A DNA stretch of 64,000 bases from Pycnococcus provasolii (taxonomy: Eukaryota > Chlorophyta > Pseudoscourfieldiophyceae > Pseudoscourfieldiales), in NCBI GenBank assembly GCA_049487715.1, contig CP150548.1, positions 62,001 through 126,000 of the forward strand. The letters are read 5' to 3'. A program made the position numbers and the translations under genes. Below, in pieces: positions 39,301 to 50,600 of this stretch; positions within the stretch are counted from its first letter, which is position 1, and the number at the start of each line of letters is the position of its first letter. The notes beneath the pieces were generated by a model, which made no database searches, was not told the origin of the DNA, and saw only the letters and a list, made by a program, of their open reading frames with translations.

Positions 39301-40007
39301 GGCACGGGTGGCGGTAAGTTCGGGGGTGGTGAGGGCGGGTTCGGCGGAGAAGGCGGAGAAGGCGGAGGTAGTGGAGGAGGAGGACTTCTGATGGGCGCCG
39401 GCGGCGGTGGAGGGCACTCGCACCACTGGTAGAGTCGCCGGCGCGTCAGAATGACTGGATGTTGTCGAAGCAGAAGCTTTCGGTGCGTGGTCACGTTGTC
39501 AGCCGTGGGAGGTGGCACGGCTGCCGCGCCGCAGCCGCTGGCTTCGTAGTCGAAAAGAAGTTTACGCCTCGTCGCGAGCGGCTGCATAGGCGGCGGCAGC
39601 GGCGGCGCCGGCGGAGGACTCGGCGGCGGCGGCGGATTGAACGGAGCCGGCGGCGGCCGCGGAGGAGTACTCGGCGGCGGCGGCGGAACGTTAAGGCAGA
39701 AGTCTCCGCTAATCAACTCGGCGGGGTCCGGGAAGACGCCGTTCGTGCTGCTGTCGACCTCCGGCACGATGGCGAACGTGCTCGCCCCTGGCCTGTCGAG
39801 GAACACCTGCAGGGAGATGGAGTTGGACTTCGCATTTCTCCTGGTTCTCACCGCCTTGACCTCTGGCGCCTGTGAGAGCGGCGGAGGTGGAGGCACGTGC
39901 AGGCCGTAGAATGCGAGGTCTGGAGCACTGGTCGTTGTCGTTTGCGCGTTGGCGCACGAAGCCAGTAGAAGTGTTGACGGTAGTAGAAGCCATATTGAAG
40001 AGGCCAT
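36339..40007 (-). CDS. Transmembrane hydroxyproline-rich glycoprotein (extensin/pherophorin-like)
   Basis: A 1222-residue protein from the ATG at 40007 (signal peptide MASSIWLLLPSTLLLASC). The outer part alternates poly-Pro/Ser-Pro blocks with short Cys-containing segments (CECPPPP, CFKFGG). Eight dibasic-x-Leu motifs recur there: near residues 144 (RRKLL), 174 (HRKLLL), 188 (RRRLY), 266 (GRSLLQ), 449 (ARRLHQ), 471 (RRRLA), 487 (RRVLL) and 552 (RRHLL). One transmembrane helix (about 759-781, AGAVMVGMGIIVACVAYVA) is followed by the stop-transfer RRKEDRR and a 440-residue acidic/Ser-rich cytoplasmic tail with repeated RPSSA/RPTSA units. It probably links the extracellular matrix to the cytoplasm; no kinase or other enzyme domain is visible in the tail. 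The strand is set by the signal peptide and Pro codons; the antisense is a meaningless Gly-rich frame. Confidence 0.85.
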   Translation of the reverse strand: MASSIWLLLPSTLLLASCANAQTTTTSAPDLAFYGLHVPPPPPLSQAPEVKAVRTRRNAKSNSISLQVFLDRPGASTFAIVPEVDSSTNGVFPDPAELISGDFCLNVPPPPPSTPPRPPPAPFNPPPPPSPPPAPPLPPPMQPLATRRKLLFDYEASGCGAAAVPPPTADNVTTHRKLLLRQHPVILTRRRLYQWCECPPPPPAPIRSPPPPLPPPSPPSPPNPPSPPPNLPPPVPRCFKFGGEMEVACPPPPQPGNVWGVGQGRSLLQTTPALPGGLPTTRPGCECSPPPTPPPPCPPAPPPSPPNLPPPNPPPPSPPSSPNPPPPSPPPPPSPPQSPPFFPTFSAGPTCICPTPPPPSPPPPPPPPPPPPSPPPPPPPPPPPSPPPPPNKPSPPPPPPPPPPPPPPPSPPPPPPPPPPPPSPPPPPPSPPPNPPPSPWPPCFKPFETSARRLHQNTGDCVPPAPFISAARRRLAEYDRDGILPPQRRVLLKDGNLKAGCRCLCAARGEFKITAKASSLTTDTKVVQSPPPPPPPPSPPPYPPRTPHVMSARRHLLGGARRRAVDTVYDPMMGWYVGEIDIGSLNLGRKYDIYVSSISEDRSNGALAPMVVLDKDILFPHSPPPPTPPPPPSPANPPPPPPSPPNPPPSPPTLPPSLPPPPPQPLPPPPSPPPKPPPPPPSPPSPPLPPSPPSPPPPPSQSPPPLPLPPPPLPSPPPPPPALPNPPTPPLSPPPPPPPPSNSSSSSKDFFSAAADEPGYLAGAVMVGMGIIVACVAYVATRRKEDRRADIERKRKPSPPLVERPLMSGEDPSSSNRPSGDDVEAAAVPVETPRKKKQSEEEEESAFSDDKRSSPSPPAAIKVKEDAKKKAAVAAAADPKIEATGTDTEALAKVFEDQVIQDAYGDEHEETGGLPSPSKMAGLGMVESPTLKDRHGGGSSSEAPPPLVVDAVEAPAPSSLQPDKPRLSDEASESNLVVEDKDEMDEGMGPRRGSFSVEADRAIGEVATATASANDHPQSASSDRPTSATTTASSGPSTPPRATRTPSPLPTMPEEGDVTGMTGVEGVAAIAAMADRPSSAHVERDDGMGPGGRPGGATRSSSALGGAVGGGGGRASAPSVGPFGARPSSAQLGAGTSVSVDFGRPSSAGGKAAAGGRSPSIPANPKEGWRTPPGSPGQSPEVTADQKKRLDRTGSWFGGDEEKKSAPPGLPKSKTLNTRRKK

Positions 40008-41244
40008 GTTGCCAGGTGAATCAGGAGCTGTCAAGAAGGAGTTGTAGACAAGGAGGCGTCCTACAAAGGCAATATAAGTGCGCAAGTTGCCCGTACCGTA
40101 ATGGCGGAGGCGAGTACCTAGAGTAAGGTGAGGTGTCAACAAGTTCGTTCGTTTTCACCGTCCGTCTCAGGGACTAGGGTAGGCCGGTAGGGTGGGGTGG
40201 GTTTGACTAAGCGAGGAAACGACAAGAACGACAAGAAAGGTACGACAGGGCGAAGTTCGAAACGTCATCATCGATGCCCTTGCATGACCTTACTGGCTGA
40301 CTGGAGACGAAAGGCGAGGACCCTGGTGCCTGGGCAGTCAACGCCTCAGGACTCTGCATCATGTGGTCAGTCCTGTGAGCAAGTCAACAACGAACGCCCA
40401 TTCTTTCTCGCCCGTTCTTCGTTCGCAACTCGCAGGGTGGCCTTTTGTACATCCGTCTCTGGTTTGCGCCCTCGTTCCGCTGCCTCCATGGCCTCATACT
40501 ACGTAGTCTATATTGGCAGAATGGTAGGAAGGCCTTCCTAAGCCTTAGTGGCTTGCCGACTTGCGCGTCGACGTGAGTTTTGGCCTTGGCCGTAGAGGCG
40601 TAGGGCAAGAGAGAGGTGAGCAAGTAGAATTCCCTTCTTCAGTCGGCGATTTTGGTCCGACTTTCACAGAAAACTAAGCTACCTTTAAGAACCTGTTGCC
40701 TCAACGGATAGAAGGTGCGATGCGGCCAAGGAGTCCCTTGACCGGAGAGTCCTCCGGCTAACCTGCGAGATGGAGGACTGGAGACCTGGTGTCATCTGCC
40801 CTTGTTATCGTCTGGGGCCCACCGCAGACCACTATCGCAGCTCAGCCTAATCCCTGTGTGTGGACGTCTCGCATCTGGCAAGCAATCCTCAAGAGGCCCC
40901 ACTCCCCCTCCTAAACAAGACGTCTGGCATCTGGAGGTGGATGTCAATGCATCTTTGCCTCATCTTGATTGATAAAAGCGGTTTGCTTTTTTCGCCTTTT
41001 GATGCCGGGTGGAGCTCGGAGAACCGCTAGTTTCCCACATCTGACGCGGAGGCTGAGGGGAGCTGAGGCTGACGGCGGAGGGCGGAGGGGAGCGGCATAT
41101 CGCAGGGGACCGTGTGGGAGAGAGAGAGAGAAAGAGAACGAGAAAGCACACGGGGACGCGCCCTCGGCACCCACAGGGAGGCTCGCCTTTCGCCTTGCCC
41201 ACCTTGCTCTCGCCAACCGCCATCAGTAGTACGCTATCCGCACG
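40008..41244. other. Divergent intergenic region, HRGP and pyruvate kinase
   Basis: About 1.2 kb with no gene recognised. A (GA)n-like purine tract at about 41111-41146 lies 100 bp upstream of the pyruvate kinase start and could be a promoter element. Confidence 0.45.
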
Positions 41245-43093
41245 ATGGTGGGCATGAAGCGAAACGACTCCGTGAACGCGCTCGGCATGCACAAGGAAAC
41301 AAGCAACGGCAAGTTGACTACGGGCATTGACAGGTAAGCTTTTGTATGTTTGTGAGCTCTAGAAGCCTTAGGGGGAAAAAACCAACAACAACCACCGCAT
41401 CGAGTGGTTTGGCGGCCGATGGTTCACCCTATTCACCTCTATGTTCACGATCATCTGACGCCTCCATCAACTCACACACGACACGCATACAAACATTCAC
41501 AGCCGCGCCATCGAGTCTGTGCTTGAGGTCACCGATGACACAGGCAGCCGCCCCAAGACGGGCATCGTGTGCACGCTCGGCCCGTCCGTTGCCAGCGTCG
41601 AGAAGATCGAGAAGCTACTGACGGCGGGTATGACTATCGCGCGCTTCAACTTCAGCCACGGAACGCTCGACTACCACCAGGGCCTCCTCGACATGCTGCG
41701 CAAGGCGTGCGAGAATACCGGAAAGATGTGCGCAGTCGCGCTCGACACCAAGGGACCGGAGATCCGAACGGGCAAACTTGAGAACGGCGAGCCGGTGCTC
41801 CTCACCGAGGGGGCGCACATCTCAATCACCACCGACTACACCTTCGTCGGAAACACGAAGAAGATCGCGCTCTCGTACCCCACGCTTGCCAACGAGGTGG
41901 AGGCTGGCTCGCGCATCCTCATGGCTGATGGAACCATCTGCCTGCGAGTGCTCGAGGTGTACCCTGACAAGGGCGAGGTGGACTGCGTATGTGAGAACAG
42001 CGCCAAGCTCGGCGAGACGAAGAACTGCAACCTGCCAGGCATCGACGTCAACCTGCCCATCCTCACCGAGAAGGACCAGACGGCGCTCACGGAGTGGGCA
42101 GTGAAGAACAAGATCGACATGATCTTCGCCTCGTTCGTGCAGTCCGTGAAGGATATCGATGACATCAAGGAGGTGCTCGGCCCTGATGGCCGCGACATCA
42201 AGATTGTCGCCAAGATTGAGTCGCAGAGCGGCATACGCCGCTACCAGCAGATTGTCGATGCGTCGGACGGAATCATGGTTGCTCGCGGAGACCTCGGCAT
42301 GGAGATCCCGATGGAGACAATCTTCCTCGCGCAGAAGAAGATGATCAAGGCGGCAAATGCCGCGGCGAAGCCCGTCATCACCGCAACGCAGATGCTCGAG
42401 TCGATGGTCAACAACCCGCGCCCCACGCGTGCCGAGGTGACAGACGTCGCAAACGCCGTGCTCGACGGCACAGACTGCGTGATGCTCAGCGGAGAGACGG
42501 CCGGAGGCAAGTTCCCCATCGAGGCTGTCACGATCATGGCTGGCGTCTGCAAGGAGGCGGAGACGCTGCTGAACCCGTATACCACGTACCAGGAGATGAT
42601 GGAGCTCTCGCCCGTTCCGATGGACACGCGTGAGGCGCTCGCGTCGTCCGCGGTGCGATGCGCGACGAAGGTTGGCGCGAAGCTCATCATCAGCCTCGCC
42701 GCAAGCGGAGCCACCGCGCGCCTGATTGCGAAGTACCGACCCGACGTGCCCATCATCGTCGCTGTGGTGCCCAAGTCAACTGGCATGCGCGACCTCATCG
42801 GCTTCGAGAGCCGCGCATCTTCCATGCGCGTGGCGCGACAGGCACTTATGACGCGTGGCACGATCCCGCTGGTGTCGCAGGTCACAAGCGAGGAGGTGAA
42901 GGAAGAGCAGAGGCTCTCAACGGATAGCGCTGTGGACGCCGTGATCAAAGAGGCTTGCAACCATGCCCTCGACACCGGGCTCATCACTCCCGAGGACAAC
43001 GTCATTTGCCTGCACAGTATTGGTGAGCAAGATTTCAGCCTGCCCGTGCTCAAGGTAATCCCGGCGGCATGGGCCACTAACACAAAAGCATAA
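41245..43093 (+). CDS. PK: Pyruvate kinase, two exons
   Basis: Exon 1 (41245-41333) starts at an ATG and encodes MVGMKRNDSV...TTGID. A 169-bp intron (41334-41502, GTAAGC...TCACAG) splits an AGC codon. Exon 2 runs 41503-43093; total 559 residues. It converts phosphoenolpyruvate plus ADP to pyruvate plus ATP. Visible landmarks: TGIVCTLGPSV, FNFSHGT, DTKGPEIRTG, the B domain, KIESQSG with the catalytic Lys near residue 260, the signature VARGDLGMEIP, ATQMLESM, and DGTDCVMLSGETA. The short N-terminus without transit features suggests a cytosolic enzyme. It is one of the few introned genes in the window; the intron lies close to the 5' end. Confidence 0.95.
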
Positions 43094-43304
43094 ATAGTTT
43101 TTTATTTGGATATTGAGAGGTTATACGTTTTGACTTTACATTTCATAAACAAAAATCAGTAAAATACCAAATGAATTGTTTTTTGTGAAAGAACTCGTGT
43201 TTGTTGTGCAAAAAAGGGTTAGGGTAGCTGGTAGGGCATAATAGGGGAAAGGAGAAAAAGGGTGCACAAGTTGAACATTCAAAAACAAATGCAATTTTAC
43301 TCTC

Positions 43305-46106
43305 TTAAGACGCTAACAGTGCTGGAGGGCTCATTGTGCCGATACTCTCATTCATCGTCGATCCGTCACCCGGCACGGAAATAAGGGCATTCTCCAGCGC
43401 GAGCCGCAGCTTTACCACAACCTCCTCCGCACGCACGCGCATCGCTCGTTCCTTCTGTAGTTCAGCCGCAAGCGATGCGGCATCTGCACCGCGATCACCG
43501 AGGCTCTCCTTCCATCGGCGAAGCTCGGCATTCTCCGTCCTCAGGCGCGCGGTATCAGCCAGCGCGGCGGACAGCGCCTTTCGCGATTGTGCATCCACCC
43601 GGCTGCTGGCGCCTCCACCGCTGCCACCACCAGATGCTGGCGCTGATCCCGCCGATGCCTCGGCGGCGGCGGCGAGACGATTTAGCTCCATCGTCGCGCG
43701 GGCTGCGGCATCCCGCTGTCGCATCGCCTCAGTCTCAGCCACTTCCGCGCGACGCAGTGCGGCGTCGACTTCACTCGCGCTCACACCATAGTTCTTGGCC
43801 GCTGACGACAGCTCGTGCACGCGCAAAGCAAGTTCGTCTGCGCGCGCCGCCGCCGCCGCGGCTGCTGACCGCGCATCCTCAAGCTCGTCCGTGCGTCGAG
43901 CGAGCGCATCCTCAGCCGCGTCCGCACGCTGCATGGCAAGCATCTTGCCTCGCTCAGCCTTGTCGAGTGCTCGCCACAGGCTCCCGGCACCGCTCTCGTC
44001 GTGCCCTCGCCCCCCCTGGCGCACATTTCCGTGACTCGCACCATCGGGTGATACCCTCGTCGCCTCGTCGCTACGAGGCGGCGACGAGATGGAAGATGGC
44101 ACTCGCTTTTCTTGGCGAGGCGGCGAGCCGGAGGATGCCGAAGATTGCCGCGCTCGAGCGAATGAGAGAGCCAGCGAGCTGCGCGCCGGGCTTATGGTCC
44201 GCAGAAGACTTCGCTGATTGCGGCGATTCTGATCGGATGGAGGGGAGCTGTGGTGATGATGGTGCTGCTGCCGTGCCGCAAGGTCATCAAACGTTTTGGA
44301 TGGCGATCCGGTGGATGCGGGCGGGCACCACGGCGGCCGCTTCTTGCCCTCGCTGCTCGGACTTCCTTGGATCGGCTTGTTGTACAGTGGATTTTTCTGC
44401 ATATCCGGTAGACTGTCTCGCGGCGGCGAAGACGAGTGTTTCGATTTGGATTTCTTGTGCTCCATCTCGACGACGGCACCGTCCTCTGCTCGTTCGCCGC
44501 TGCCATCTTCGGCGTCGACAAAGTCGCCGTCGTCGTCGTCGTCGTCGTCGTCCTCACCGTGGCTGCCAGGAGCAGCTGATGGCGAGTCGTCTCCGTTGGA
44601 CTCTGCGGATCGTTGTGGCTTGCTGACAGAGCTGAAATGCTCATCCGCATCATCGTCGCGTGCAAGGCTCTGCGCCGCCGCCGCTGCCGGCGCCTCCAAC
44701 CAAGCTCTGATCGCCGCCGGCGTCGACGCCCCGCGAGCCTTGGACGTGGACATAAGCAGCGCCTCGCCCTCGAACGTTGGGCTCTCACCCCGCGGCGGCC
44801 CTTCTTGAATTGGCGTTGGCGTTGAGCGTAACGCCGTCTCCAATCCGTCGACAGCTACGCTGAATGCCCTCCTCGTTTCCTCGGATGTAATGATAACATC
44901 CGAAGCACTTTTCGAGCTGTGCTCCCTCGCCTGCTCGAGAATGCGCATGCGCTCATTCTCCGCGCGAAGCATCGCCATATCCGCAATATGCTGGCGTTGT
45001 GCGGAAGCGACGTTATCGTCGTCGAGCGCATATCCCGATGTCTTGTCGTCGCCCACCACGGGCGTTCCCACCGGAACGAGGTACGGCGCCTCGTCATTCG
45101 CCGGAGCTGTTCGTTTTATTTGAGTCGACGGCGAGACTTCCCGAACTTTGTCGTTCGCCGTATCTTCTCCGTTAATGGGCAACTTCTCAAGAGACGCGTC
45201 TCGAACCATGCGAACAGCCTCGAGAACATCCTCGCCAGCCTGCTGTAGTCGCGACGACGTCGCTGCACCACCAGCACGAGGTGGAAAGGTTGGGCTCTCA
45301 GCCTCGTCGTCTTCGCCGTCGTTGCCGTTGCGTTGCACCGCAAATCGCCACGTGCTGTCGCTCCCTTCCCCGTCGTCGCCATTCATCGCGTCGTCGTCGT
45401 CGTCGTCGTCGTTCTCCGCCATCCTTTGACGTTCGTCTTCGCCACCTCCTTCCACCACCTCCTCCTCCTCCTCCTCCTCCTCCTCCTCCTCCTCCTCCTC
45501 CAGCTCCTCGACGGGCGAACGGGCTCGATAGTCTTCGTCCTCGTCGTCCATACCGAAGGAGTCGAACGTCCTGTCATCGTCGTCATCCAACGTGTCATCC
45601 TCCTCCCCTACGCCGCCGATCCTGTTATCCTCTCGAGCCATTTCTGCACCCTGCTCGTCTTCGTTGTTGTAGTCATCCAACAGGTCATCCTCGTCCGCGC
45701 TTTGCCATGCACACAGCTCTTTCCATCCCCCGAAGACGGAGCTGAGCAAGAGTTGGTGTCTTCGCAGGAAGAACTCCTCGAGTCGCGCCAGCAGCACTTC
45801 TCTTCGACTCGCCCCGCTCGGCGGCGTGTTGTTGTACGACGACTGCACCGTCTGCTGGTGGTGTCTCGGCGCTCGCGGGGCTGCTGCTGCTGCTGCTGCT
45901 GCTGCAGACTCGCTGTCGTCGTTTTCGGCGTGCAAGCTCGCTTCGTCGGATACGTTCGAGGCGGATGCGGAAGCCTCCGCCTCCTCGTCGACAAACTTGG
46001 GCACGCGTTCGAGCGCGAGGCGCGGCACGACGATGCCCGGCCTTAAGCTGCTACTACTACTGAGGCCGCCGAAAGGCGTCGTTTTCTTCCTGTGAAGCTG
46101 TGACAT
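43305..46106 (-). CDS. Acidic, low-complexity coiled-coil protein of unknown function
   Basis: A 933-residue protein from the ATG at 46106 (MSQLHRKKTT); the frame stays open upstream to 46187 through a CACA-rich stretch. Residues about 110-135 contain one amphipathic unit (RRHQLLLSSVFGGWKEL) like a single Sfi1-type or IQ-like helix. Then come long Asp/Glu runs with a stretch of about 15 Glu near residue 210, a Ser/Pro-rich middle with scattered basic sites, and a C-terminal coiled coil (about 700-900) of Ala/Arg/Glu heptads. A cytoskeletal or centrosomal scaffold would fit but is speculation. It converges with pyruvate kinase (211 bp between stops). Confidence 0.65.
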   Translation of the reverse strand: MSQLHRKKTTPFGGLSSSSSLRPGIVVPRLALERVPKFVDEEAEASASASNVSDEASLHAENDDSESAAAAAAAAAPRAPRHHQQTVQSSYNNTPPSGASRREVLLARLEEFFLRRHQLLLSSVFGGWKELCAWQSADEDDLLDDYNNEDEQGAEMAREDNRIGGVGEEDDTLDDDDDRTFDSFGMDDEDEDYRARSPVEELEEEEEEEEEEEEEEVVEGGGEDERQRMAENDDDDDDDAMNGDDGEGSDSTWRFAVQRNGNDGEDDEAESPTFPPRAGGAATSSRLQQAGEDVLEAVRMVRDASLEKLPINGEDTANDKVREVSPSTQIKRTAPANDEAPYLVPVGTPVVGDDKTSGYALDDDNVASAQRQHIADMAMLRAENERMRILEQAREHSSKSASDVIITSEETRRAFSVAVDGLETALRSTPTPIQEGPPRGESPTFEGEALLMSTSKARGASTPAAIRAWLEAPAAAAAQSLARDDDADEHFSSVSKPQRSAESNGDDSPSAAPGSHGEDDDDDDDDGDFVDAEDGSGERAEDGAVVEMEHKKSKSKHSSSPPRDSLPDMQKNPLYNKPIQGSPSSEGKKRPPWCPPASTGSPSKTFDDLAARQQHHHHHSSPPSDQNRRNQRSLLRTISPARSSLALSFARARQSSASSGSPPRQEKRVPSSISSPPRSDEATRVSPDGASHGNVRQGGRGHDESGAGSLWRALDKAERGKMLAMQRADAAEDALARRTDELEDARSAAAAAAARADELALRVHELSSAAKNYGVSASEVDAALRRAEVAETEAMRQRDAAARATMELNRLAAAAEASAGSAPASGGGSGGGASSRVDAQSRKALSAALADTARLRTENAELRRWKESLGDRGADAASLAAELQKERAMRVRAEEVVVKLRLALENALISVPGDGSTMNESIGTMSPPALLAS

Positions 46107-47212
46107 GAGGCTGTATCTTAAAACACACACAGTATCCGCGAAAGCAAAGAACACACACACGCACGCACACACGACACACGCACACACACGTCAAATAAGT
46201 TTTTTAAAAAAAACAAACTCCGCCCGGGGGAAGAGGCCAGTCGCGGCCGGGTCACCGGGTCACCGGGTGGGTTGGGTTTAAATGGTTGGAAGAGTTGGGA
46301 GAGGCTGACTCTGCCAATTAATCCTCTGCGTGACTGACTGAGTGACTGGCTCCCTCCCCAAGTAATGGCACCTGTTACACGTCCCTCCTTCCAGGTTTAT
46401 TTAAAGTGCAGCTCCGGTTCTGGTTATTATAGGTGGTCAGCATTTGAATTTCCGTGCAATGAAACTTGCAGTCCCTTAGGAAGTACTCCATTTAGAATAA
46501 ATCACCCTTTCCACAGCTGTACCCGGTAGCTGGGAACGGAACTTTGCTTTAGACTTAAGTTCAGTGGAGTGGGCCGTTCTCTCTGAAGTGATTTCATGAT
46601 TTCAAGGTCTACCTACAGAAACGTGATGCCACGAAATGCCCAATCATCCTCCTCCTTAAGCTTCCTTAAGCCGAAAGCCTTTATAAACTTACCGGGTAGC
46701 TGAGGACTGAGGGAAGGGAATGGGCTTTTGCTGTGACGTGTTGGGTGAATGGGTGCTTGTTTTCCTTGAGACTCCGTTCAAACTTCCTCGCCTTTGGCCT
46801 TCTGATGACGTTATCCCTGACCAGTCGCCTCGCCTACTTACCGCCTACATAAACTACAAAAAAAACGAGTAACCCTAACCCTAACCCTAACCCTAAAGGT
46901 CGAACCACGAAGCGGAAAGGAGGAACTTCGAATGGCTTTCGAAGCCGTTTGGTTTGTTTCGTTATAAAAGGGAGGTTTACTTCGGCAGCGCTCTATCGCG
47001 TGATGCCAATTCCGGTTGGTTTCCCGGTTGGTTTCTTTGCGCCTGTTTGTTGCACAGGAAAAAAAAAAGGTGATCACCACGAAATTGAGCAAGAACACAG
47101 TCCCCTCAAAAAAACCCGCCGAAGCAGGCCCTTTTTTTATTGGTGTCGTCACTCTTCGTCCCTCGCCGGATTTTAACTCCCACGGGCTGGCTGTGTCGTC
47201 CGCGCACGCACG
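46107..47212. other. Divergent intergenic region upstream of SBNO
   Basis: About 1.1 kb. It contains a CACACA microsatellite next to the coiled-coil gene (about 46120-46192), a GTCACCGG tandem triplet at about 46250-46270, and a CCCTAA array at 46870-46897. No gene recognised. Confidence 0.45.
46870..46897. promoter_or_regulatory. Interstitial CCCTAA array upstream of SBNO
   Basis: Four tandem CCCTAA units about 315 bp upstream of the SBNO start at 47213. Function inferred from recurrence near other starts. Confidence 0.55.
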
Positions 47213-47608
47213 ATGGACGACGACAGTCGGTGGGACCCTGCTTTCCCTGTGGTGGGTGGTACAGCGAAGTCCGCGCAGAATGTAAACGTGGATCACGATA
47301 ATGTGCGTGGACTCGCGCAGACGATGATGAACGCGAACGCAGAGTCATCGGGACAACACGCGTCCCAACACGCTGTCGCGGGGGGAATGCTTTTTCAAAG
47401 CGCACCGAGCGGATTGACGAGCTTGTCGCACCACGCTCATTCCGCGGCGGCGGCGGCGGCAGGGACGCAGTCGTACGCACCAACACAACCACCTGCGTCA
47501 TTGTCACTGCCTGCAGGTCCGGTGCGAGATGCGTATGCACAGGCACAGGCAGTATACCAACAACAGACACATCAGCAGCAGCTGGAGCAGCAGTACTTGC
47601 AGCAGCAA

Positions 47609-47640
<32 letters not shown>

Positions 47641-50600
47641 GCAACAGTACAATCAGCAGTACACTGAGAAGAAGCTTGAGCAGTACTTGCAGCAGCAGCA
47701 CCAACAGAACCAATTCGCTGAGTGGCAGCAGCAAATGCAGCAGCAACAGCAAATGCAGCAGCAACAACAAATGCAGCAGGCAGCAGCGCAAATGCGGCAC
47801 GCAACAGCGCAAATGCAGCAGCAGCAGCAGCAGCAGCAGCAAATGCAGCAACAGCAGCTCCAAATGCACGCGCAAGCGAGGCGCTTGGCGGAACAAAAAT
47901 TTGAGCAGGCTGAGATGTACGCTTCGTGGGATCGTGCGGCACCCACGCGCGACGAGGGGCAGGAAGTTGTCGACGACGAAGACGGGAACGACATCGGTGG
48001 TCTGGACGGCGACGCGTTCACGGACTACAACGACGCGTCGAGCCTCGTGACAAAAGGACTTGCCCCGCACCCGTCACCCATCGCCGAGTCGACCACAATG
48101 TCGTTCGTGCGTCCACCCGACGTCACGTCGAAGCTTGCTCTTCCGCCTGATGTGCTGCTGAAGAATCTCAGCGCGCCGCAGGTGCAGGCGCTGCTTCTCG
48201 CCTTTGACAGGCACGAGCAGCGGCTACCAACAGGCGAGCGCAGAGGCTTTTTCCTTGGCGACGGGCCTGGCGTCGGCAAGGGGCGACAAGCGGCTGCCAT
48301 GGTCTTCGAGCGATTCGTACGCGGCGACAAGAAGGCTGTGTGGTTCTCCGCCGCGGCTGACCTGGCGTTCGATGCGCGTCGCGACTTCAGGGACATCGGG
48401 GCGCTCGACTACGTGGGCCTGCTCCTGCACGACTTTAAGCGCGACAACGTACCTGTGGCCATGCCGCTGAAAAAGCGGTATCCAAAGGGCGGCTGCCTGT
48501 TCTACACGTACTCCATGCTGACGGCGAGCAAGGGCAGCTCGGGGAAGAAGGGGAAGGCGAAAAAAGCTGTGCGCAAGAGTGGTTCAAGAGGTTCGAAGAC
48601 GTTCGACTTTGGATCGGGTACGCGGCTGCAGCAGCTTGTCGACTGGCTTGGCATGGACTTTGACGGCATGCTCGTCTTCGATGAGGCGCACAAGGCGAAA
48701 AGCTGCGGCGGGGGCAAGAGCAAGACGCATGCGTCCAAAACAGCCATGGCTGTGATCGAGCTGCAGGCACGCCTGCCTCATGCACGCGTCTGCTACGTCA
48801 GCGCGACGGGCGCCACGGAGGCTGAGAACATGGGTTACATGACGAGACTTGGCCTGTGGGGACCTGGCACGCAGTACAGAGATCGAAAGGATTTCCTCGA
48901 GATGATGCAGAAGGGCGCGTTTGGCATGACCGCCATGGAGCTCGTGGCGATGGAGCTTAAGCGGAACGGGTCACTCGTCGCGCGAACACTCTCGTACAAC
49001 GGCGTGGAGTTTGTCAACCAGTTCTACCCCATTGGTGCCGACTTCAAGGCGATGTACGACGCGTCGACGGAGCTTTGGCGAGACATCATCCGGCTGTTTG
49101 AGAGATCGTTCGAGGGTAACGAGAAGAGGGCGAAGAAGCGCGCAATGTTCGGTGCAATGCAGCGCTTTTTCAAGCAGATGACGACGGCTGCGAAAGTTCC
49201 GGAGGTGCTTCGCATTGCCCAAAATTCTCTAAAGGAGGGAAAGGCTGTCGTGATTGGACTGCAGAGCACTGGTGAGGCTCGTACGGAGGCATTCGCCGAG
49301 AGCGCCAAGCGTGCCAGATTATCGCAGAGGTCGGCCGCCGCCGGCACCGCCGCCGGCAAAAAGCGAGGTCGCTCTTGCATCGACGACGACGACGACGGCG
49401 GCGACGTTGACTACGACGCCGCCGCTGATGACAACGACGAGAAGAGCTACGAGGAGGAGGAGGAGGACGACGACGACGCATTCGACGCATTCGTGCAGCC
49501 AGCCTCCCTGATTGCGCAGAATCTCATCGAGAAGCAGTTCGAGATTGACGAAAAGCATCCTCCCGACCCGGGTAGCGATGTGGATCGAATTCTTAGGCGT
49601 GCCGCGAGCCTCGTTCTTCCCGACAACCCGCTGGACGAAATCATCGACACTCTCGGCGGACCTTCGATGGTTGCTGAGATGACTGGACGCAAGCGCCGCA
49701 TGATTCGAAAGGATGATAAGATCGTCTACGTGCGTCGTGACGAGGAGTCGACGCTCGACATGGTGAACATTCTCGAGCGAGACGCTTTCCAGAGTGGGCG
49801 CAAGCTTGTGGCGATCATCAGCGACGCCGCGAGCGCGGGTATCAGCCTGCAGAGCGACATGAGCTGCAAGAATCAGCGCAAGCGCGTTCACATCACGCTC
49901 GAGCTCGCGTGGTCCGCAGACAAGACTGTGCAGCAGCTCGGCCGATCGCATCGCAGCAATCAGCTCGTCCCTCCAATCTTTTACCTGGTGAACACGTCCA
50001 TCGCCGGGGAGAATCGCTTCTCTAGTGCGGTTGCTAAGCGCCTGCAGCAGCTCGGTGCGCTAACGCGCGGCGATCGCCGAGCGGCGAATGCGGGAGGCAT
50101 CGAGGCACTGGGGGCGGGCAACGTCGAGACGAGGTATGGAACGAAGGCGCTAGACCTGATGTACAAGGTCATCCTTCGCAAGGCGGTGATGCCAGCTAGC
50201 GTGCTGCCGCAGTGGCTTGCGGAGGAGCTCGATGAAACCAGCTTGACTGCGATGTACAGCCAGCGCGAGGAGGAGAAGGCTAAGATTTTGAAGGGATTCT
50301 TCCAAGAGGCGTCGCGTGCCCTGCAGCAAGTTGAAATCTTTCAGCGTTCCGCCGACAGCGGCAGCCTTGGCTTGCGTGGCGGCAAGGCGGCGGGCGGGCA
50401 GCAAGATATCCTTGGCGCCGGCGCCGGTGCTGGAAGTGTGCTTGGTGGTCTTGGTGGCTACACCGCTCACAACGTCGGAGTGGACAACACGGACATGTCC
50501 AACGTGATGGCACAAACGAACGTGAAGACGTTCCTGAATCGACTGCTGGCTCTTCCCGTCTCCATGCAGGAGAAGCTCTTCGGCCTATTTTCTAGTCTGC

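Noticed and set aside
38674-39432. Gly-rich plus-strand frames
   Set aside because: Antisense of Pro codons in the HRGP gene; no signal peptide or domain.
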